The translations under genes were made by a program, and so were the position numbers. A stretch of 51,063 bases of DNA, from the NCBI RefSeq assembly GCF_020131355.1, contig NZ_JAHLEL010000028.1, positions 1 to 51,063 of the forward strand, written 5' to 3'. Under the pieces are notes generated by a model, which did no database searches, was not told the DNA's origin, and saw only the letters and a program-made list of their open reading frames with translations. This stretch comes from Pseudonocardia sp. ICBG1293 (GTDB lineage: Bacteria; Actinomycetota; Actinomycetes; Mycobacteriales; Pseudonocardiaceae). This document shows, in pieces, positions 42,743 through 51,063 of this stretch. Each line of letters begins with the position of its first letter. Within the stretch, counting starts at the first letter, position 1.

Positions 42743-44404
42743 TTAGTGGTGTTGTCGTGGTGTGTGGGTGTTCTGTCGTTTCCGCGTGAATCGGGCCGGT
42801 CGCGTCGGTGCGGGCTGTGCCGTGGCAGCTTCTGCTGCGCTGTCGATGGTCTTGGTGGTGGTGGCGGCGGCCGTGCGGGTCGCGTCGGGGCTCTCGTCTG
42901 CTGCCATATCGCCGGGGGATGTCATCTGTCCCGCAACGTTCTCCGGTTCCTGCTGGTCAGGGATGTATTCCGTGTGCCGCTCCTGGGTGGGGGCGCCGAC
43001 TGTGTAGTCGGGATGCTGGATCTCGGTGGGGTGGTCGGCGGCGAGGATGGCGTCGATGTGGTCGTCGGCGGTGGGACCGCCGACGCCGCGGGAGGCGCGC
43101 AGTGCTTCGCGGTCCAGAGCGTTGCTCGGATCGAGTCGGTGGATGTCGAACGGTGTCGGCGGCACCTGCTCCCGGCCCGGGGTCTGCTCCTCGGTCGTGG
43201 CGTCGTTGGTGTTCTGCCCGGCGGCGGCGTCTCCAGCAGCGGTGTCGTGTCGCCTGCGGAAGGTGATGTTGCGGTCGAGGATGGAGCGCAGGTAGATCGC
43301 GGGGGCCCGTGCTGTTCGGACCCGTGGGGCGGGGACCCGGGCGAGTTCGGTGGCCAGATACCGGGCGTGGATGTCGTTGTGGTGCCAGGTGTGGAGTTGG
43401 CGGGCGAGGCCGGGCCAGTGCCGGCACCCGGTGACCGCCGCGGTGGTGTCGGGGTCGAGGTGATGGCGTAGGAGCTGGACGGCGGCGTGGAGGTCGGTCC
43501 CGCGCCGCGGCAGCGAGTGGGCGGGATCGCTGGTCGCGGCGCTCGGCTGTCGGTGTGTATCGGTGGCCAGGGTGTCGAGTGCTGTGGTCAGAGCCGCGCG
43601 GGGATTGTCGCGGTCGATGCCGGCCGGGTTGATCGTGGCGAGGATGTCGACGGGTCGGTAGCCGCGCTCGTCGAGGGCCCGGAGTCGTTGGTGCAGGCCC
43701 TCGAGGGCCCTGTCTCTGGGGGCGTCGTCGTTGTTCGGGTGGAGGACCTGGGTGGCGAGGTCGGGGTGGTCGGGCCAGGCCGTGTGCAATGCGTGGCGGA
43801 CGTGTTCGGTGAACTGGGTGTCGTCGGGGCGGAGCTGGGTGCGGGCGTCGTCGGCGCGTAGGCGGCCGTAGACGCCGAGGTCGCGGAGTTGTGTGAGGGT
43901 GCGTTGGTGGCCGTGGGTGACTTCGTCGCGCAGGGCGGTGGCGAGGTCGAGGTCGGGGACAACGACGAACACCGACAGTTCTGTGTCCCCGCGCCGGCCG
44001 TGGGCCCACAGGCCCCAGCGGCCCCGGCCGCCGGAGGGGGCGTGGGCGGGGATGGGGCCGATGGTGGTGTGGACGGTCCATCCGAACTGCGGGTCCGGAC
44101 TGGTCAGCTCCTCGAACCCGGCCGCGGCGGCGTTGTCGGCGACTGCGGAGTGGCGGAAGGCGGTCTCGTCGGCGGCGGCCATCGCCGCGACGCGCGGGTC
44201 GAGATCGTTCGCGTACTGGGCGGCGCGGCGCAGTGCTGTGTGCTGGTCGCTGAATGCGGCCCTGCCGTGGGTGAGGCGGTGTTGGCGCAGGGTGGTCGCG
44301 ATGGTCAACGCGAGGCGTACCCAGGCCTGGGACTGGTCACGGCCGAGCCCGAGGGCCGGAGCCTCACCGATCGGCGAGCTCGACGCGCTCAGCGTTGTCG
44401 TCAT
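42743..44404 (-). CDS. Hypothetical protein at the end of the T4SS operon
   Basis: 553 residues from ATG 44404, overlapping the DUF4913 gene (ATGA). The N-terminal 230 residues look folded and helical (AWVRLALTIATTLRQHRL, LRRAAQYANDLDPRVAAMAA), with a beta-rich piece (FGWTVHTTIGPIPAHAPSGG and ELSVFVVVPDLDLATALRDE). The middle contains HWPGLARQLHTWHHNDIHAR and YLATELARVPAPRVRTARAP, and the last 170 residues are disordered. No known family is recognised. Its coupling to the coupling-protein operon suggests a role in transfer, perhaps as cargo or relaxosome component. Confidence 0.75.
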   Translation of the reverse strand: MTTTLSASSSPIGEAPALGLGRDQSQAWVRLALTIATTLRQHRLTHGRAAFSDQHTALRRAAQYANDLDPRVAAMAAADETAFRHSAVADNAAAAGFEELTSPDPQFGWTVHTTIGPIPAHAPSGGRGRWGLWAHGRRGDTELSVFVVVPDLDLATALRDEVTHGHQRTLTQLRDLGVYGRLRADDARTQLRPDDTQFTEHVRHALHTAWPDHPDLATQVLHPNNDDAPRDRALEGLHQRLRALDERGYRPVDILATINPAGIDRDNPRAALTTALDTLATDTHRQPSAATSDPAHSLPRRGTDLHAAVQLLRHHLDPDTTAAVTGCRHWPGLARQLHTWHHNDIHARYLATELARVPAPRVRTARAPAIYLRSILDRNITFRRRHDTAAGDAAAGQNTNDATTEEQTPGREQVPPTPFDIHRLDPSNALDREALRASRGVGGPTADDHIDAILAADHPTEIQHPDYTVGAPTQERHTEYIPDQQEPENVAGQMTSPGDMAADESPDATRTAAATTTKTIDSAAEAATAQPAPTRPARFTRKRQNTHTPRQHH

Positions 44405-45084
44405 CGCTGCGGCTCCTTCTCACCCGCCGGGGCCTCGGTGGCCTCGGGTTCGGGTTCGTCGGGGTGGGGGTCTTGGCGGAGGTAGCCGACGGTGGGGTCG
44501 CCCCGGCCGGGTGGGCGATGCTGCCCGCCTGGGCAGGCGGAGAACGGCCCGTGTTCACTCATCAGGACCTCGAGGGTGTGGTCGAGGTGGGTGTAGTAGG
44601 TGACCAGGGCGGTGCTGGTCTCGGGGTCGGTGGCCTCGCCCCAGGCCCGGTAGAGGGCACCGAAGCGGGCGACGGCTTCGCGGTGGTGCCACCAGGAGCG
44701 GCACCAGCGGATCCGCCCTTGGCCTTGGGGCAGTTTCCGCTCGCAGAGCTCAGCGATGTTGATCCGGACCCACGGGATCAGGACTCGCATGTTCGGGGCA
44801 GTAACGCGGTCCCCGGCGTCAGCGTCGTCCTTGTTGTCCCTGCCGGGGGTGGCCGGGGCGGGGGTGTCGTGGTCGTCGCGGGCGGCGCGGAGGGTTTCCT
44901 CCAGGCGGTCGAAGGTTCCGGCGAGGGTGTCGAGGTCGTCGGCGAGGACAGCGACACGGCGGTCGAGCAGGGTGTGGTCGTCGCGGAGCGTCTCGATCAG
45001 CACCGCATGATCACGATGACCGGCGCCGCTGTCGGTACGGCTGCCGGGGTGCCCGGTGCCGTTTATGTCGTGGTTGCTGGTCAC
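44401..45084 (-). CDS. DUF4913-domain protein
   Basis: 227 residues from ATG 45084, overlapping the TraG-like stop. Residues 20-70 form a probable coiled coil (LIETLRDDHTLLDRRVAVLA, then LDTLAGTFDRLEETLRAARD). Residues about 105-175 match DUF4913: LIPWVRINIAELCERKLPQG, RIRWCRSWWHHREAVARFGALYRAW is its core. The tail has ACPGGQHRPP and is Pro/Glu-rich. DUF4913 proteins occur in actinobacterial conjugative plasmids near VirD4-like genes; the role is unknown. Confidence 0.85.
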   Translation of the reverse strand: MTSNHDINGTGHPGSRTDSGAGHRDHAVLIETLRDDHTLLDRRVAVLADDLDTLAGTFDRLEETLRAARDDHDTPAPATPGRDNKDDADAGDRVTAPNMRVLIPWVRINIAELCERKLPQGQGRIRWCRSWWHHREAVARFGALYRAWGEATDPETSTALVTYYTHLDHTLEVLMSEHGPFSACPGGQHRPPGRGDPTVGYLRQDPHPDEPEPEATEAPAGEKEPQR

Positions 45085-47438
45085 GACGTCTCCTCTCCCC
45101 GGTCGTGGTGGCGTAGGCGGTGGGCGAGGGGGTTGTCGGGGCCGAGGTGGGTGATCGCGGCCCGCCGCACGTCGGCTGCGGCTGCTTCGGCGGCGGCGCG
45201 GATGTCGGTGTGGGTGTGTCCGGTGGTGTCGGGTTCGCGGTACCAGGGCATCAACTCGATCACGGTGGGGCGCGCTCCGGTGGCGAGGCAGAGGGCGTAG
45301 CGCTTATCGAGGGCGGCGATGTCGGCAACCGACATCGCCGGTGTGTCCCGATGGCTGTGGGAGGTCGAGGTACCGGCCGCCGAGTGGGTGCGGGATGTGG
45401 TGGGGAGTTCGAGGTCGCCGAGCAGCGCGGAGAGGTGGCGGGTGAGATCGAGGTCGGTGACCCCAGCCCCGACCAGCGTGATCGTCGCCGCACCCCAGAG
45501 CTTGTTCATCCCCGCCGTGCCCCAGACCTCGGTGCCTTGGGGGAAGGACTGCAGGAACGTGGCGACCTGGATGCTGTGGGAGCCGAAGTAGGAGTAGAGG
45601 GCGGGCAGATTGGCGATCGGGCACACGTTCGCCGCCTCATCCAGGATGACGCGTAGCGGTGGGTCGCAGCGCCCGCCCTGGGCGGCGGCCGCGCGGGTCG
45701 CGACGCGCAGCAGGTGGTCGACGACGGCGGCGATGATCGGAGCCCCGGAGCCGGGACCGTCCTGGGTGAGCAGATACAGGGCGTCCCGCGGCGGCACCAG
45801 CTGCCCGTCGGGTCCGGTGCGGCCGACGACGAACGCCCACGGATCCAACTCGACCACCGCGGAGGGGTCCTCGGGTGGGGTGCGCCACGTCTGAGGTGGG
45901 GTGATGATACGGGCGACGTGTTCGTTCTCCAACGCCCCCAGCGTCGTCAGGGCGCCGGCGAAGATCCCGCCGCGGGTCTCGACCGGTGCCTCGTATTGGG
46001 CTTGGAGGCCGTCGGCGACCTCGGCGAACCCGTGGGCGCGTAGGACGGCGACGGGGGCGGGGTCCTCGGTGGCGGCCCAGCGGCGGACGTCGCGGATCGA
46101 CACCGGCACCCCCGCCGGGTCACGCTCGGTCGGGGTGCGGTCCCCGGCCCGGGCGGAGTGGGCGGCGGCGAGGACCAGCGCGGCGAGCAGGCGCCGGGAG
46201 GATTGGGCGAAGAACTCTCCGTTCCCGCTGCTGGTCGTGCCGGTCGACGGGCCGGTGAAGTGGGAGAGCAGGGTGGAGGCGTCGGCGAGGTCGTGGACCG
46301 GGGCTAGCGGGTCGAGCCACCAGGTCTGCTCGGTGTCGGTGAGAGCTTGCGGGTCGGCGACCCACACCCGGGCGCCGGGGATCGCGGCCCGCAGGCGGGC
46401 GGTGAGGGTGTAGATGTCGTTTTTGTTGCTGGTCGCGATCACCGGGCCGGGCGCGGACAGGATCCCCGGCACGACCAGTGCACTGGTCTTGTTGGAGCGG
46501 GGTCCGGCGATGACCAGGATGACGTCTTCTTCTGCGGCGTAGACCCGCCGCCTCCGCTCGCGCTCCTGCCCTCCACCCAGGAGGCCGCTACCGAGGATGC
46601 TGTTGTTTGGGATGCGGCCGAGGGGCATGCCGAGGTCCCGCTCGTCCACCCGCCCACGACCGTGCCGCCGGTGTCGCTGTTGATCTGGCTTGCCCTGCTG
46701 TTGGAGCAGGGACGGGCGCAGCTCGGTGGCGCGTTGGTGGGCGGCGCGGCCGCGCATCCCGGGCAGCGCGTTGCGGGTGAGCGCCGCCGGGGGCCGCCCC
46801 GGGCGGGTCGTGTCGCGCACGCCCCATGTCACGGTGATAACCACGATTGCCGTGGCGAGGACGAGCGCAGCGATGACGAGGACGGTCCAGAACAGCGGCC
46901 GGGACCCGGCATGGCCGATGAGTGGGTCTAGGGTGCCTGCCTCGGTGGCGGTGATCAGGGCTTTCGCCGTGGCCGAGCCCCATCCCGGTGCCGCGTCCGG
47001 CCCGGCGATGGCGGCGGCAGACCAGACGAGGGTGACGGTCCCGGTCCCGGTGGCGAGGACTCCGATCAGCGCGAGCGGGGCGGCGAGCTGCGCCCACGGG
47101 ATCCCCGACGGGGGCTGCGACGACGTGGTCACGGGGCGGTCACCGCCGTTCCCACTCACTGTCGTCGGGTGGGGGTGCGGCTGGTGCTGCTGCCCCGGAC
47201 AGGTCGGGGGGCTCTGGCCCGGGGCAGCAGCACCAGCGTCATCGGACGCGCGTCCGGTACCGCGCTGGTGACGGTGCCAGCCCGCGTTCCTGTTCGGGAG
47301 GTTGCGATGAGGTTCGTCACTGCTGGCCGGGTGCGCTGGTGGGAGCCACGGCCGGGTCTTCCCGCACTGGGTGCCGGTGATCGCCAGGACATCACCGCGA
47401 GCGGACGGCTCGGGTGGGGGTGTGGGCCGTCCGGTCAT
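45081..47438 (-). CDS. TraG/VirD4-like type IV coupling protein
   Basis: 785 residues. I choose ATG 47438, which overlaps the VirB4-like stop (ATGA) and has GGAG upstream; GTG 47132 would remove a Pro-rich extension of 102 residues. Two membrane helices follow (LAAPLALIGVLATGTGTVTL and LFWTVLVIAALVLATAIVVI). The P-loop is VILVIAGPRSNKTSALVVP, with Asn where Gly normally precedes the Lys-Thr. Walker B is LRVILDEAANVCPI, and PTVIELMPWYREPD closes the conserved core. It would link the relaxase-DNA complex to the T4SS channel and drive transport. Complete frame, unlike the relaxase. Confidence 0.92.
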   Translation of the reverse strand: MTGRPTPPPEPSARGDVLAITGTQCGKTRPWLPPAHPASSDEPHRNLPNRNAGWHRHQRGTGRASDDAGAAAPGQSPPTCPGQQHQPHPHPTTVSGNGGDRPVTTSSQPPSGIPWAQLAAPLALIGVLATGTGTVTLVWSAAAIAGPDAAPGWGSATAKALITATEAGTLDPLIGHAGSRPLFWTVLVIAALVLATAIVVITVTWGVRDTTRPGRPPAALTRNALPGMRGRAAHQRATELRPSLLQQQGKPDQQRHRRHGRGRVDERDLGMPLGRIPNNSILGSGLLGGGQERERRRRVYAAEEDVILVIAGPRSNKTSALVVPGILSAPGPVIATSNKNDIYTLTARLRAAIPGARVWVADPQALTDTEQTWWLDPLAPVHDLADASTLLSHFTGPSTGTTSSGNGEFFAQSSRRLLAALVLAAAHSARAGDRTPTERDPAGVPVSIRDVRRWAATEDPAPVAVLRAHGFAEVADGLQAQYEAPVETRGGIFAGALTTLGALENEHVARIITPPQTWRTPPEDPSAVVELDPWAFVVGRTGPDGQLVPPRDALYLLTQDGPGSGAPIIAAVVDHLLRVATRAAAAQGGRCDPPLRVILDEAANVCPIANLPALYSYFGSHSIQVATFLQSFPQGTEVWGTAGMNKLWGAATITLVGAGVTDLDLTRHLSALLGDLELPTTSRTHSAAGTSTSHSHRDTPAMSVADIAALDKRYALCLATGARPTVIELMPWYREPDTTGHTHTDIRAAAEAAAADVRRAAITHLGPDNPLAHRLRHHDRGEETS

Positions 47439-48904
47439 CGGGTCTTCTCCCCGGTCAGTGGCCTGTTCCAGGCGTGGTCGGTGTTGTAGAGGTCGAGTTC
47501 GTCGCGGGTGAGGGTGAGGTGGATGGGTAGGCCGGTGCGGCCGCCGGACTTGATCAAATATTTGCCGCGGCCGGGGTGGAGTTGTCCGGGCACCCAGGTC
47601 GGGGGTGCGGCCCACCCCCGCACCATCTGGGATTCCGCAGCGCTGAGCGGGGTGATGGTGTGGAGGCGGTCGAGATCGGCGGCGTTCATGCCGCCGAGGA
47701 CGGTGATCGCGTTGCGCCCGGCCAGCCCACGGGCCTTCGCGCGGTCCTCCGGAGTCGGGAGGGCGGCGAGGTCGTCGAGGGAATGGGTGACCTGGGCGGA
47801 GATCTCCCCACGGCTCCGGCCGAGGCGGGTGACGCGGTCGGAGAGTTCGACCAGGCCGGGAGCGACCCGCAGCGCGCGCCAGAGCTCGTCCTGGACCCGG
47901 AACACGGTGCGCCGCTCGCCGAGGGTGGTGGCGGTGATGACTCCGGCGGCCCATGCCCAGGCCGAGAGCATGGCGGCGGCGACGACGTCATCGTCGTCGT
48001 GATCCAACGCCGAGATGTCGAGGGACAGGGCGGGGGTGTCGAGATCGGCGGTGACGGTGGAGGCCCGGTCGAACAGGCCGCGCATCCCGCCCGAGCACAG
48101 CAGGGCGAGGGTGTTGACCAGCTCCCGCGCTTCGCGCCGGTACTGGGCGTCTGTGTCGCAGGCGGTGACGGCAAGCAGCGTCGTCGGCGGGCTGGTCAGG
48201 ACTCCGAGGATGTCGGGGATCACCGGCTCGGCCCCGGCGCCGTCTCTGGTGGTGGTGTGGTCGAGGGCGGTGTCGAGGAGGCGGCGTTCGGTGACGGTGA
48301 TCGGTCCGCGGCGGGCGATCACGACGAGTGCCTCCAAGAGGGAGAGGCGTCGGGCGCGGATCGTCTCGGCCAGCTGGGCTCGTTCGGTCCCGATCGCGGC
48401 GGCCAGGGCGGCGCGCAGCGGCCCCGCATCCAGCGGGTTGAGGGAGTGCAGGCCGCGGCCGAGGCGCCACACGGTCCCGCCGAGGTGGTCGACGAGCGGG
48501 GTGTATTCGCCTTTGACGTCGCCGGGGATCACCGCGGTCGCCCCGAACGCCACCAGCCCGGTGAGCAGACGTTTCACGATCGTCGACTTGCCGATGCCGG
48601 GCTGGCCCTGGATCCACATCCCGGTGTTCGAGACGAGGCCGGTGCGCAGCCAGTGGGCGGGGTCGAGGCCGACAGGTTCGCCGGTGTGCAGGTGGCGGCC
48701 GACGGGGGCACCGCGGGGTGCGGCGCCGCCGGCCACAGCGAAGGGGAACAGTCCACACACCTGGCTGGTGGTGGCCTGCCACATGATCCCGGGTTCGACG
48801 TTCGCGGCACGGCCGCCGCCGCGCGCTGGCCATCCCCATGCCGGCGGCAGATCCCGTCCCCGGGTCTGCTGCGCGGCGACAAGGTCGGGCGCGGCCGGAT
48901 GCAC
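47435..48904 (-). CDS. VirB4-like transfer ATPase
   Basis: 489 residues from GTG 48904 as the frame stands. The P-loop is TGMWIQGQPGIGKSTIVKRLL (residues about 93-113), Walker B-like is FRVQDELWRALRVAPGLVEL, and the domain ends in LTRDELDLYNTDHAWNRPL. Typical VirB4-like (TraC/TrsE-type) ATPases in actinobacterial T4SSs start further upstream; another frame carries MTTTHLDL from ATG 48948 after GAGG, and inserting one base near 48924 would join it. The GTG has no well-spaced ribosome site, so the annotated start may be the result of a missing base. It powers assembly and substrate transport of the T4SS. Confidence 0.82.
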   Translation of the reverse strand: MHPAAPDLVAAQQTRGRDLPPAWGWPARGGGRAANVEPGIMWQATTSQVCGLFPFAVAGGAAPRGAPVGRHLHTGEPVGLDPAHWLRTGLVSNTGMWIQGQPGIGKSTIVKRLLTGLVAFGATAVIPGDVKGEYTPLVDHLGGTVWRLGRGLHSLNPLDAGPLRAALAAAIGTERAQLAETIRARRLSLLEALVVIARRGPITVTERRLLDTALDHTTTRDGAGAEPVIPDILGVLTSPPTTLLAVTACDTDAQYRREARELVNTLALLCSGGMRGLFDRASTVTADLDTPALSLDISALDHDDDDVVAAAMLSAWAWAAGVITATTLGERRTVFRVQDELWRALRVAPGLVELSDRVTRLGRSRGEISAQVTHSLDDLAALPTPEDRAKARGLAGRNAITVLGGMNAADLDRLHTITPLSAAESQMVRGWAAPPTWVPGQLHPGRGKYLIKSGGRTGLPIHLTLTRDELDLYNTDHAWNRPLTGEKTR

Positions 48905-49061
48905 CGGCTCCCCGGCCGGCCGAGATCGAGGTGTGTCGTCGTCATGGGCACCTCATAGATGTCTCCGGTCCCCTCTGGGGCTCTCCGGTCAGGTCTGAGT
49001 AGGTGTGGATAGGTCGCGGCAGATACGGACGTGGGCAGAGGTGTATGGGCGCGGGTGGGTG

Positions 49062-50575
49062 TTAGTGGCGGTGGTGGAGTTCGTCGGGGTTGGTGCCGAG
49101 GCCGAGGGCGGCGGCGAACCCGGCCGCATGCGCGCCGTTGAGGCGGCGGAGGCGGAGTTTGGTGTGGCCGGCGCGTTGTTCGAGGTCAGCGACGGCGGCG
49201 GGGAGCAGGTCGGGGTCGGTGACGGTGGTCGTCGTGTAGAGGGTGAAGCGGCCCAGGCCGGCGCCTTCGGCTTCTTCGCGTGCGGTCTGGATCGCCCGGG
49301 CCATGTCGTCGCGGTCGCGTTGGGTCTCGTCGCGTTTCGTTTTGCGTGCCCAGGAGCGGCGGATGTGGGTGTGGGTGATCTCCCGTTCCACCTCGGTCGC
49401 GGCCGCACTGGCGCTGAACGGTGCGTAGAGCAGGGTGGTGCGGCGGGCGAAGGGGCCGGGGGCCAGCAGCGGGCCCAGGATGCGGTCCATGACAGCCTGC
49501 CTCGGTGCTTCGATCATCGCCCACGACACTGAGCTCCCCGAGTCATGCCGGTAGTGCTCCCACGACTCGCGGGCGCGGATCGGGGCCGCGTCGGCCCACT
49601 CCGACGCCCAGTGCTGCGCCGCGTCCGGCAGCGCACCGCTACCGACACCACCAGCGCCAGCAAGATCAGCTCGGGTGGTGGGGTCGTAGGCGGCGCGTAG
49701 GTGATCGGTCAGCCAGGGGGTGGTGGCACGTCCCAGAACCGCGACCCCGGTTGCGGACAGCGCTCGTTCCATGCCGGGCAACCAGCGGGTGACCTCGGCG
49801 ACCGCCGCGGGGAGGTCCGGGGGGCGTGGTGTGGCGCGGGCGGGTCGAAGCAGAGCGCGACATAGGTGTTGACCTCGGCGGCGGAGGACGGTGCAGCGGC
49901 GGCGAGGGCGGCCATCACCGCCCGCGCCGCCGCCGGTGCGTCGGGGTGCAGGCGGGTGGTGACGTCGTCGCGCAGGGTGGTTCCGCCGGTGGGTGAGGTG
50001 TCGATGGTGACGGTGAGGTGTCGGATCATGGGTTGGTAGCCGAGGTCGGCGAGGAAGGCGCCCCACTGCGCGACCCAGGTGTCGGCCTGTGCGCGGTCGA
50101 TCAGGTCCAGGCCGACCGGGGAGACGCGTAGGACTGCGGTCAGGGTCCCGGTGCGCCGATCCCACAACAGGCCCTGTCTGCTGCCGCGGCCGTCGTCGGT
50201 CGACAGCGGCACCACCGGGGCGAGGGGGCCGGGGAGGTCGTGGCGGCGGGGGTGCTCGGTGAGCAGCCCGCCGGAGAGCTCGGTCCAGCCCGCGCGGGCC
50301 GCACGGTGGAACCGCAGCCGACGTAGTGCCAGACCGGTGAGGGAGTGGCCGTCGACCTTGACCACGGTGACCGCGACCAGCACCGCCCCGACCGCGGCCA
50401 GGGTGAGCGCGGCGCGGCCGGAGCCGATCGCGACCAACGCGGGGCCGACCAGCGCGGTGAACACGACTTTCGTCTCGGTCGGCGACAAGGTGCCGATGCC
50501 GAACCCGCGGGCACGGCGCCAGTTCCCATAGGTCCGCCGTGTTGTCGGCGCACTGCTGCTGTTACTCATGTTCAC
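49062..50575 (-). pseudogene. SCO6880-family T4SS protein with one frameshift
   Basis: ATG 50575 (or 50569) starts SNSSSAPTTRRTYGNWRRARG, then two membrane helices (VVFTALVGPALVAIGSGRAA, LTLAAVGAVLVAVTVV). RLHPDAPAAARAVMAALAAA lies before the break. At about 49848 the frame changes: the sequence after CFDP should continue ARATPRPPDLPAAVAEVTRW, found in the next frame, and one missing G restores it. The remaining part, ending GLGTNPDELHHRH, is complete. Repaired length is 504 residues, normal for this family of T4SS components found next to VirB4-like ATPases. Confidence 0.82.
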
Positions 50576-51063
50576 CGTCCTGCTTCGCCGGTGTCGGTGC
50601 CTGCGCCGGGTGGGGCTGGTCCGGCACCCGAGGGACCACCAGCGCTGCCGCTGCTGTCTGCTCCGGCGTCGGTGGTCGTGGCGGTCCCGGTGGTGGTGCT
50701 GGTCAGCTGGGCGGCGGTGGCCTCGGCCGCCGACTGCGCGGCCTGCACCGCCGCTCCGGCGGCCGCTACCGCGCCGACCCCCGACACCGCAGCACCGGCC
50801 CCCGTAACACCTGCGGTGCTGGCGCTGGCCCCCGTCGCCGGGCAGGGCGCCGGTCCCTGCCCGGCGCCCTGCCCGGCGGCCGGGGTGTTCTGCGGGCCGG
50901 GCGCCGTCCCAGCGCCCGCTCCTGAGGGACCGGCGGTTCCCAGCCCGCTGTCGGCACCCGGGCCGGTCCCGCTTCCCTCGGCACCGGCGCTGGGGCCGGT
51001 CGCGGCGGGAGCCCCGGGCGGCGCCGCAGCAGGTGGGGTGGCCCAGGCCGGAGCGCTGTCCGG
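50572..51063 (-). CDS. C-terminal tail of a TrbL-like T4SS membrane protein (partial)
   Basis: The frame is open to the window edge and ends with a stop overlapping the SCO6880-family start (ATGA). The 163 visible residues are Gly/Ala/Pro/Ser/Thr-rich (for example AATGPSAGAEGSGTGPG), with one hydrophobic helical piece VGAVAAAGAAVQAAQSAAEA. In actinobacterial T4SS operons the gene before the SCO6880-type protein usually encodes a TrbL/VirB6-like channel protein with such a tail, so that is the likely identity. The membrane domain itself lies outside the window, so this stays an inference. Confidence 0.5.
   Translation of the reverse strand, partial: PDSAPAWATPPAAAPPGAPAATGPSAGAEGSGTGPGADSGLGTAGPSGAGAGTAPGPQNTPAAGQGAGQGPAPCPATGASASTAGVTGAGAAVSGVGAVAAAGAAVQAAQSAAEATAAQLTSTTTGTATTTDAGADSSGSAGGPSGAGPAPPGAGTDTGEAGR

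Overview
The window is GC-rich DNA (mostly above 65% GC, with frequent GTG/TTG starts and 4-bp ATGA/GTGA gene overlaps) from an actinomycete. The gene families (Rpf-like muralytic protein, SCO6880-family protein, DUF4913 protein, EspR-like regulators, Spd-like proteins) point to Pseudonocardia or a relative. It looks like a conjugative plasmid or a plasmid-derived integrated element: it carries a partition locus, a probable replication initiator, relaxase genes and much of a type IV secretion (T4SS) transfer cluster. There are no rRNA, tRNA or core metabolic genes.

Layout. 1-1110: partial ISAs1-family IS, identical to a complete copy at 40088-41461. 1.2-3.8 kb: a winged-helix protein, a perfect array of 35 copies of a 16-bp repeat, then parA and a small partner gene. 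3.9-10.7 kb: an ABM-domain protein, then a minus-strand transfer operon (TcpC-like protein, MinD-like ATPase, GH16 hydrolase, Rpf-like hydrolase, NlpC/P60 hydrolase). 10.9-17.6 kb: an EspR-like regulator, a thioesterase gene and a Cys-rich gene. The thioesterase is split by an IS1634-family element, itself interrupted by a resolvase-less Tn3-family element and by a 121-bp MITE; all four insertions can be read from target duplications. 17.6-20.6 kb: minus-strand module of EspR-like regulator, ImmA/IrrE metallopeptidase, MAB_1171c-like membrane protein, small membrane protein and a second ABM protein. 20.9-23.7 kb: a small gene, a 9-bp tandem array, a structured leader and the putative rep gene. 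23.6-27.4 kb: mostly non-coding, with a family of about 180-220-bp repeats, an IS5-family element, one 149-aa gene, a large inverted repeat and a structured leader. 27.4-34.6 kb: Spd-like membrane proteins, an FtsK/TraB-like translocase broken by frameshifts, and a broken toxin-antitoxin-like pair. 34.7-40.0 kb: two hypotheticals, a probable oriT, a MobC-like gene, a relaxase with one frameshift, a pRiA4b ORF-3-like protein and a membrane protein. 41.5-42.7 kb: AT-richer secreted and membrane protein pair. 42.7-51.1 kb: minus-strand T4SS operon (hypothetical, DUF4913, TraG/VirD4, VirB4-like ATPase, SCO6880-family protein, start of a TrbL-like tail).

How it fits together. The relaxase and MobC-like protein would process the oriT, the VirD4-like protein would couple DNA to the T4SS, and the wall hydrolases of the 4.3-10.7 kb operon would open the cell wall. 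A second, Streptomyces-style set (Spd proteins plus FtsK/TraB-like translocase) lies between. Several transfer genes are interrupted by apparent single G/C deletions, so either part of the transfer machinery is decaying or the assembly contains indels. The strongest candidates for undescribed biology are the 16-bp array occupying the whole par intergenic region, the alternative-structure leader before rep, and the repeat family around the 149-aa gene.
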